NCBI RefSeq assembly: GCF_000247695.1
Contig: NW_004624781.1
Coordinates: 10,830,182 to 10,894,181, forward strand
Reading direction: 5' to 3'
Origin: Heterocephalus glaber
Taxonomy: Eukaryota; Chordata; Mammalia; Rodentia; Bathyergidae
Length of the DNA: 64,000 bases
Part shown: positions 57,494 through 64,000 of the stretch, in pieces
How positions within the stretch are numbered: position 1 is the first letter of the stretch
Layout of the letters: the number at the start of each line of letters is the position of its first letter
Notes under the pieces: model-generated
Seen by the model: only the letters and a program-made list of their open reading frames with translations
What the model was told of the DNA's origin: nothing
Databases searched by the model: none
Made by a program: the position numbers and the translations under genes

Positions 57494-57618
57494 ACCTGGG
57501 TACACACCTGTAATTTCAGCTTCTTGGGAGGCTGAGGCAGAGATATTGCAAGTTTGAGGCCAGCCTGGACAACTTAGGGAGATTTTGTTGCAGATTTTAA
57601 GAAACAGTAGTTAAAAAC
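57494..57618 (+). mobile_element. B1 (7SL-derived) SINE with perfect 13-bp duplication
   Basis: 'acacctgtaatttcagcttc', 'ttgggaggctgaggcagaga' and 'gtttgaggccagcctggaca' define a B1 monomer with an A-rich, degraded tail. 'aaatgcttttgtt' is identical at 57481-57493 and 57619-57631. Confidence 0.93.
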
Positions 57619-57674
57619 AAATGCTTTTGTTGAAATATTCAGTCCTGCAGTTGTATTCTTAATCTCCATAAGTG

Positions 57675-57709
<35 letters not shown>
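57675..57709 (+). repeat. (GT)n microsatellite
   Basis: About 17 GT units. Confidence 0.97.
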
Positions 57710-57710
<1 letters not shown>

Positions 57711-58985
57711 ATACTTGTTCTATCTATTCCTTTTCCTGTGTTCTGCTCTTGTTGTTTGTTTCATGGAGTTTATCTTCTTTTATTTCCTAGAATGCTAATC
57801 ATGGCTGATTGCCTATTTGTTGTTTTATTTTCTATGCATAATTTGCAGGGGTCTTTTTCCCCCTCTACTCTGTAAGAGCCTGTCTCTTTATTTTTTCATA
57901 GTTATGGATAAGGAGGTTAATTGAATTTGAGGTTTACCATAGCATATTGTGGGGGAACCACTTAGGAGAGCCTCTCCTGTGAAGGTTTTATGTCCTTTTA
58001 CGTCTGGGTTAACACACACACTCCAGGGAGGACTCTTTCCACACCTTGCCTGGAGAGCAGAAGTCTGGTCTCCAGCGTCTGGAAGCTGAGTACAGAAGAG
58101 AGGCTGCTCTCTGCCTTGGGTATGGAAGGAGCCACCCACTGGCATTAGCTACCCCTGTCCACTCCACACACACACTTTATCTCCTCTCCAAGGAATAAGC
58201 CTCCAAATTTCTGATGAGATGGGGAAAGTGTAATCACCCAGGAATGAGAGGAAGAGAAAGAGGTCTCCTCCCGGAATGCCCCAGTTCCTATTCAGTTAAT
58301 ATCAGAGCCCCATCTCTGGCTTCTGGGTCCAGCAGTCCCAGTGCTGATGGCTGCTGAGCTCTTTGGAGATTTTACGGTGTGAGTTGGCTTGGTCCTTAGA
58401 TTTCCTCACCTCATTCATCTTCTACTTGACTTTATCTCACCTACTCAATTAGTGACCAATCACCTGGCTGCTTTTCAGCCTCCAAAGATTCATAACCGTT
58501 GCTCCCTGTTTTCCATTCCTTGTTGGCTTATGTCTCCCGAAACAGTTGATTTGCCTTGTTTGAGTGGGACTTGAGGAGCAAATAGTTACTTTAGATGTTC
58601 AAAACAACCATAACTACATTGGCTTTCTTTTTATTTGAAACATATGCAACTGCAACTGTTGTAGATTGAAACTTGGCTGGAGATTGACAGTTTCGTATGG
58701 CTGGACCTCATACATTTTTTTTCAATGTCACCTTAAAAATCTCTCTTTATGGGAGAAGTCATGATATATTTATCCCTAAGTGATTCCTCGCATAGGAACA
58801 TAAGATGATTGACCTGAATATTTTTGACTATGTAATACCTGTCCACCTTCTTACCATCCACATTAATTGATGTTCTCCCAGCAGACAAATTTCAGTGCCC
58901 TTTGTCAGGGTAAAATAAGCCAAACTGTGGTATATTTAAATGAATAATGTTTTGACATTCAAAGAGCCAATTCTCATCACTAGAA
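57710..58985. other. Single-copy stretch, nothing recognised
   Basis: No supported feature. Frames of 60-85 codons have no domain. Confidence 0.5.
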
Positions 58986-58989
58986 TTTT

Positions 58990-59262
58990 CTCTCTATCTG
59001 ATATTAGGACCTCCTTGAACTTAAATACTTTCTTTCACAGACCCTGCATCTTTAGTGTTAGAGAGCACTGGATTCACATATTTATTGGCTGGTAATCTTG
59101 GAGAGTCTTCACCTCTGAGAATGAGAGTATAGCAACCTACATCATGGAATAACTATAGGAGATAGTGAAAGTGAAAGTCCTAGCATGGAACATGGCATGT
59201 AGCGGAGGCCTCTGTGACATAACTGGCATGATTTATTGTTAATAGTATTAACAGTAATATAT
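58990..59262 (+). repeat. MIR SINE relic (sense)
   Basis: 'tgtcctagcatggaacatgg'-like text (here 'gtcctagcatggaacatgg') and 'cacctctgagaatgagagta' fit a MIR. Moderately degraded. Confidence 0.6.
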
Positions 59263-60190
59263 GTTGATAGGTAATAAGTTGTCAGATCTTAATATGTGAT
59301 CATTTCTCTCCCATCACCACTGCTCTATAAATTTAAGAATCCATTGAGACAATACATGTAAACTCTCTCTAAAAATGCTATCTATAGTCTGCTCTGTATT
59401 GCAGACCACTGATCAATACTTTCCTGGACCAATTAACCCAAAGGAGGTTGCACAGTGTTAAAGGTAACTGTTAATATGCTTGCCAATCAGACAGGTGCTT
59501 TTCAGTTGCTTGTATGCACTTTACCCAGCTGTCCTGACCATTGAGATTCACACAACAAAAGTCAGGAAAACCAAATCCGCTTTAGATCTAAATGTATTTT
59601 GTTTTTCAGAATTAAATTAAGAAATAATCTTTTCCAGTAAAACTCATAGGAAAATTAATAATTAAGGGCAAAATAAGAGTTGAGTTCTTTTTTCTCCAAA
59701 TGTGATCTTTCTTCCTTATTTCTGAGACCTAAGTAGGAGTTTGACTGACCAAAACATCCTTGCTCAATGATATTAGTTTCAGTATTGTGAAATCTACTGT
59801 GGTCTCTTTATAATTTTATGAAAATACAAGTCTATAAAGAGACCATAGAAGGATCAAAAGACTGAAAAAAATTTTATCATTGTCTTGCCATTGGCTTGAG
59901 ACTTATTTCTAGGCATAAGTCTCCAACAAGAATGTCAACCATTTGTCAGTTTGATAGAATGGAAAATGGCAGGGAAAGTCTTCAAAAGAGTGGTATAGTG
60001 ATGCATTATTGTTCGTGACTTAGTAGGAGGACATATCTCATAGAATAAAAGAATTGCTCAGATTCTCAATAGTCTAGATTTTGGAATTACAAGCAGTAGA
60101 GAACAAAGTGAAGGAGCAAATGAACAGTTTTTGAATATCAGCTTTTCTCAGCCTTCTGGAGAACAGAAAGTGGGAATCAATGTCTCTATT
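59263..60190. other. Single-copy stretch, nothing recognised
   Basis: Nothing supported. 'ataaagagaccatagaagg' near 59833 is the imperfect reverse complement of 'ctgtggtctctttataat' near 59798, a small inverted repeat. Confidence 0.45.
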
Positions 60191-60194
60191 AACT

Positions 60195-60440
60195 AATGAG
60201 AAAATATAGGCTCAGAGAGCTGAGTCACATCCCCACAAACTCCCAGATCTTGGGTATGGTGTGGTTGTGGAGCCCAGGAACGTCTGGGGCTAAGATGTTA
60301 CCTCTTTATTCTCAAGTGTGGCAGATGAGAAAACTAAGGCTTAGAAGAGAAAGTAACATCTTCAAGGTTTCACTGAATGTAGTCAGGCTGGAGCCAGGAT
60401 CAAAGTCTCTTGGCTCTTGGCTTGGTTTACTATCCTCTCT
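60195..60440 (-). repeat. MIR SINE relic (antisense), possibly two pieces
   Basis: 'cagatgagaaaactaaggct' followed by 'tagaagagaaagtaacatct' is a clear antisense MIR core. An earlier 'gagaaaatataggctcagag' at 60200 may be a second copy. The 96-codon frame across it is repeat-derived. Confidence 0.7.
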
Positions 60441-61639
60441 TCATACTTCCTTTTTCAGAAGCCATCCACAGACTTTCATTATATGAATCATCTTCCCTTG
60501 TTCAAAAGTGGGGTGGGTCTGTCTTGGCCTCGGACTTGAACAAGGGCTAATGGAAAGAAGAGAGATGAGCGTCACAGTAACTGGTGGGTGGGTTTATGTC
60601 TCACCTGGGAATAATTGACAGGTAAACTAGCCAGGGCCCTTGGCAGCAGAGTCTTTGTAGTTTCTTGACTTGGTAAAAGGGCACTAAGACTCATCTTCTT
60701 TCTGCTTCTCAGATGTCTGCTAAATCATCGCGAATGTGACTGGCCTCTTTCTAACAGGGATATTGGGAAAAAATCATGAGACCATGCATTGTTTTGACTT
60801 TGAAAAGAAAGCTAATTTGTTTATGGGAATATACTCTTTGAGGCCCCAGGATAATGATTTATGCAATCTTTTTACTAGGTCCACTCCAGATGTCACACAT
60901 TCCATAGGACTGATATGGCAGGATGTCTTTAAATGAACCTTCTGAAAATCTTTAAAGGGACATCTGATAGTTAATTGATGTTCTTAATGCTAGGATGTTA
61001 GAAATTTTTGTTTTAAGTAATAGAATGTTTTCGTGCTATGAGACAATTTCCTTACTAATGAAGTCCATGTCATGATGAATTGCATACCAACTGTATATGT
61101 GTATGTATAAATGACAGGAAACGCTTACTCCAGGTCTTTGAAACTTATAGAATATTATAAGGGTAAAGAACAAATGGAAAAAAGTTTTATAACAAACCCA
61201 TGGAGATTGTTGGCAAATAAGAAATACAAGGAGTAGAATTAAGGTTGTTTTTCATTTTAATTTTTTTTATTTACTGAATTGCTAAGTGCTTATTGAATAT
61301 AATGTGTTTGTATATATGTCCTGATTAAAAACTAACTGAAAAGAAGGAGGGTAATTGGTGAATTCTGATCCCATAGAAAAAGATTTCAAATTTAGAACCA
61401 GAAAAACCTGGTTGGTAATCTGTTAGACACTTAATTGTTTATTTTCCTAATGACTTATACAGATAGTTGGTCTGTCTATACCAAGGGTAATAATGTATAC
61501 ACATTATACAGATGATTATGCATGTCAAGAGCATAAAGCTCTCAGATGAGTGCCTAGTACATTGTGTAGAGTCATCATCTTGAGCTGTTTCCCCCTCCCT
61601 ATATAGACTCTTTACTCTGTGTCTTTGCAGTGTTTTCCT
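60441..61639. other. Single-copy stretch, nothing recognised
   Basis: Nothing supported. Confidence 0.5.
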
Positions 61640-62042
61640 GCTGTGATGTATCTCCTCTGTAGACTTGGCTTTGGTCATGAATTATGCTTTGGCCAGTAGA
61701 GTGAGGCAGATTGTAGCACTCCACCAGTTCCTGGACTAGGTCTCAAGACGCTGTATGTTTCTGCTCTTGCACTTCTGCTCTCACCGTAAGAACATGGTTA
61801 GCCCACTGGCTAGTTCTAGCAGAGGGTAAAGCATGGGGGGTGGAAATGCTCTAAGCTACCTTAGTCTAGATCAGAGACTCCACCATTTCTGTGCTGCAGG
61901 TGACCCACGCTCACATGAATGAGCCTAGCCAGGGTGAAGAGCCACCCAGAAAAGCACAGCCCATATTTCTTATAAATATATTCATTTGTCTTAAATGAAT
62001 GAAAATTAAGTGAATTTGTTACACAGCAATACCTAACTGATA
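61640..62042 (+). mobile_element. MLT1-like solo LTR (sense)
   Basis: 'gtcatgaattatgctttggc', 'catgaatgagcctagccagg' and the end 'ttacacagcaatacctaact' followed by 'gata' are MLT1-like. The 5' boundary is approximate. Confidence 0.65.
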
Positions 62043-62527
62043 CACTCACAACAGGTACCTAGTACAATCTTTTGCAATATGATCCAGAGTTGAAAAACCA
62101 CAACACATTAGTCTGTCAACCACATGCCAGCTTATATCAATTTAGCTCCCTCATTCATCTCTCTATACATTTATGACTGAGGCTGCAGGCATCATACAAA
62201 AAGTGGGTGGCGATCCCTCCTAGTAGCTTGAGGTTGGTCCCCCTCTACCCAATCTGGCTTCTCGAAAAAGCTACCTTCAGGTTCTATTACTTGGATTCTT
62301 TCCCTAGGCTCAGCCATGCCCACTTGCACCTTAGTCAGCCTAATGGCTGTTTGGGGGGTTTTTTTAGTTTTGATTGCTACTACACACTTTTTATTACATG
62401 ATATTCAGCTTTATGCCAACAGCTCAGTGCCCCACCCCCACCCCCCCGCACAAAGTCCCCATTCTCATTCTAAAGTCTGGGACATAAGTTCTGGATTTTC
62501 ATTAGTCAAGGAACAGAGAGTGATAAA
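62043..62527. other. Single-copy stretch, nothing recognised
   Basis: Nothing supported. Confidence 0.5.
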
Positions 62528-62543
62528 AAATTATCCCAGGTGA

Positions 62544-62669
62544 AGGGAGGACAGGGAATGGGGAAAAAATAAGAACCAAGATACATCATGTACAGGTACA
62601 AGCACCCAATGATAAATGTAAATGTATTGTATACCTAAAATATACCAATAAAAGATATTTAAGAAAAAA
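62544..62669 (+). mobile_element. Very short L1 3' end with 16-bp duplication
   Basis: Only the last ~126 bases of the young-family L1 are present ('aagatacatcatgtacaggt', 'attgtatacctaaaatatac') with an A tail. 'aaattatcccaggtga' (62528-62543) and 'aaattaccccaggtga' (62670-62685) are the duplication, with one mismatch. Confidence 0.92.
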
Positions 62670-62685
62670 AAATTACCCCAGGTGA

Positions 62686-63250
62686 CAAAGGCTTGAGCAG
62701 TGCTCTCATTAACTTTTGATGGGATGACTTGGCTGAACAATTTTTACTGGGATGCCAAGGCAATACAAAGCAGTTAGTAGGTGTGTCACACTTCTCTCAG
62801 ATAAGAGGAATCCCAAAACAGTGGAATCCCAGATCCCTGCAATGGGCAAAGAGTACAGTGAACCCTTGACTTACGAACTCAATCAGTTCTCAAGGGCTCG
62901 TTGTAACTAAGTTAATATAGCTGAGATCTGGATGCTTACTTGGGTACATGCTATACATAACAAGCAGCAGATGAATCTTCCATTAGGCTGGTTAACCCAA
63001 ATTATTTGTATGTCAGCCAGTCATGACTTGAGGGTCCACTTTGTAGTGGACCTGATATTTGACTCTATAGAGAATAGAAATGGAGATGACTCAAGAGTCA
63101 ATATCTATGAGTAAAATAAAAATCAAAAGCCAAGTAGATAAATCATTTTAAAATGCTGATGCATAGGACTAAAGCATAGAGCTAAAAGCACAATCTAGGG
63201 TTAAGGCAACAGGATAGAAGCCAGGCATCTCAGTACATGGGGAAGTAAAA
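62686..63250. other. Single-copy stretch with a Tigger-like scrap
   Basis: 'acagtgaacccttgacttac' at about 62854 and following bases resemble the end of a short Tc1/mariner (Tigger-related) element. Nothing else is recognised. Confidence 0.4.
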
Positions 63251-63284
63251 AGGACTTCACTGGAATAAATCAAACAGTCACACT

Positions 63285-63525
63285 TAAATATCACATGGTT
63301 TCTCTTATATGAGAAACCCAAAGTATAAATAAAGAGGAAGATAGAAGACACATAATAGGAAGTAGGAAGGTAGATGTTCCTCAAATAGGAAGGGGATCAA
63401 GAGATAGAGGGAGGGAGGAGGGAAAAGGGACGGAAAAGGGAATGAAGATATGTACATGTACCAACTCCACACAAGAAATGTAAACATTATACGCTGCAAA
63501 CTTGCACAAAGAAGAAAAAGAAAAG
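63285..63525 (+). mobile_element. Older L1 3'UTR (sense)
   Basis: 'tatatgagaaacccaaagta', a purine-rich middle ('gagggagggaggagggaaaa') and 'atatgtacatgtaccaactc' follow the young-family L1 3'UTR order but are more diverged. Confidence 0.65.
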
Positions 63526-64000
63526 GTCTTGACTGGAAAAGGAAATGAGCCATAGGGAACTTCCTTAAGGCATCCATGGAACTCCTGAGAGCTTAGTTTT
63601 GGGCAAGGAAAACAGACCCATGTCACATGCCAACTCCTCCTGCACCTCCAGAAAACTGCAGATTAACTACTGTTACTATCAAAAGACCTCTGACGGTTCT
63701 TAGGCTGTGTATATAACACAAGTGCAGCAAAAGAGTCCCACCTACCATCTTTTACTCAATTATCCCAGTCATTCCCCAGTAGGAAAGAGAACTAAGCAAC
63801 TGCCCTAATTTACCACACCCTAGGGACAACTCAGCTTTCTCATTTCCAAGGGTCCCGTGGGTACAAGGAAGCATAGTTGACAATAGAAAGATCTGCTCTC
63901 TAAATCTGAAGAAAATTGTTCCTATCTGCCCATGGGCCATGTGAAGTCATGGAGTTTTGACCCGAGTTGGAGGGAAAGAACAGTGAGGTGACCAGAAGAT
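63526..64000. other. Single-copy stretch to window end
   Basis: Nothing supported. Confidence 0.5.

Noticed and set aside
59798..59852. Small inverted repeat as a hairpin RNA
   Set aside because: The arms are short and imperfect with an AT-rich loop; no evidence of a miRNA precursor beyond chance.
1..64000. CRISPR arrays, operons, prophage or plasmid functions
   Set aside because: Repeat content, L1/SINE/LTR structures and absence of dense coding show this is mammalian nuclear DNA.

Overview
This window reads as mammalian, most likely rodent, nuclear DNA with no protein-coding gene I can support. It is AT-rich and CpG-poor. It is dense in interspersed repeats: MIR and L2 relics, old L1 (L1M-type) pieces, ERVL-MaLR LTRs, B1 (7SL-derived) and ID (tRNA-Ala-like) SINEs, and a younger L1 family. 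Young ID copies reading 'ggccggggatttagctcag' and a fused B1+ID dimer point to a rodent of the squirrel-related clade or a beaver. That taxonomic reading is inference, not proof. All open reading frames of 60-150 codons are chance frames, repeat-derived frames or antisense shadows. The only recognisable protein remnants are broken L1 ORF2 carboxy-terminal pieces.

Layout. 1-4.0 kb: AT-rich DNA with MIRs, then a complete LTR-internal-LTR MaLR element (1793-4012). 4.0-11 kb: old L1 and MIR pieces, four ID-type SINEs, a twin-primed (5'-inverted) L1 at about 5.8-6.2 kb and two homopurine tracts. 11-18.5 kb: old L1 and L2 relics, an ID SINE and dinucleotide repeats. 18.5-25.5 kb: mostly single-copy DNA with a MaLR LTR, an L1 relic, a B1-ID dimer nested in an older repeat, and a roughly 75-bp direct duplication. 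25.5-33 kb: an old L1 3' end, MIRs, a B1, a young ID with a perfect 14-bp duplication, a 1.1-kb L1 fragment and a retroposed tRNA-Lys pseudogene. 33-38.2 kb: GC-richer single-copy DNA, an L1 with two tandem 3' tails, (GT)n, an ID and an LTR. 38-46.8 kb: single-copy DNA, a 1.1-kb L1 ORF2/3'UTR fragment, old L1, MLT1 and MaLR LTRs. 46.8-57.6 kb: LINE-like relics, a probable ERV LTR that splits an L2, more MaLR LTRs and a B1 with a perfect 13-bp duplication. 57.6-64 kb: MIRs, an MLT1-like LTR and two sense-strand L1 3' ends.

The window is best described as intergenic or deep-intronic DNA whose visible history is successive retroposition. The most informative observations are the insertion structures: twin priming, a tandem-tail L1 inside one target-site duplication, a pre-tRNA-like retropseudogene, and nested insertions. 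I found no sign of an undescribed multi-gene system. Divergence values, family names and conservation statements are by eye and need alignment to confirm.
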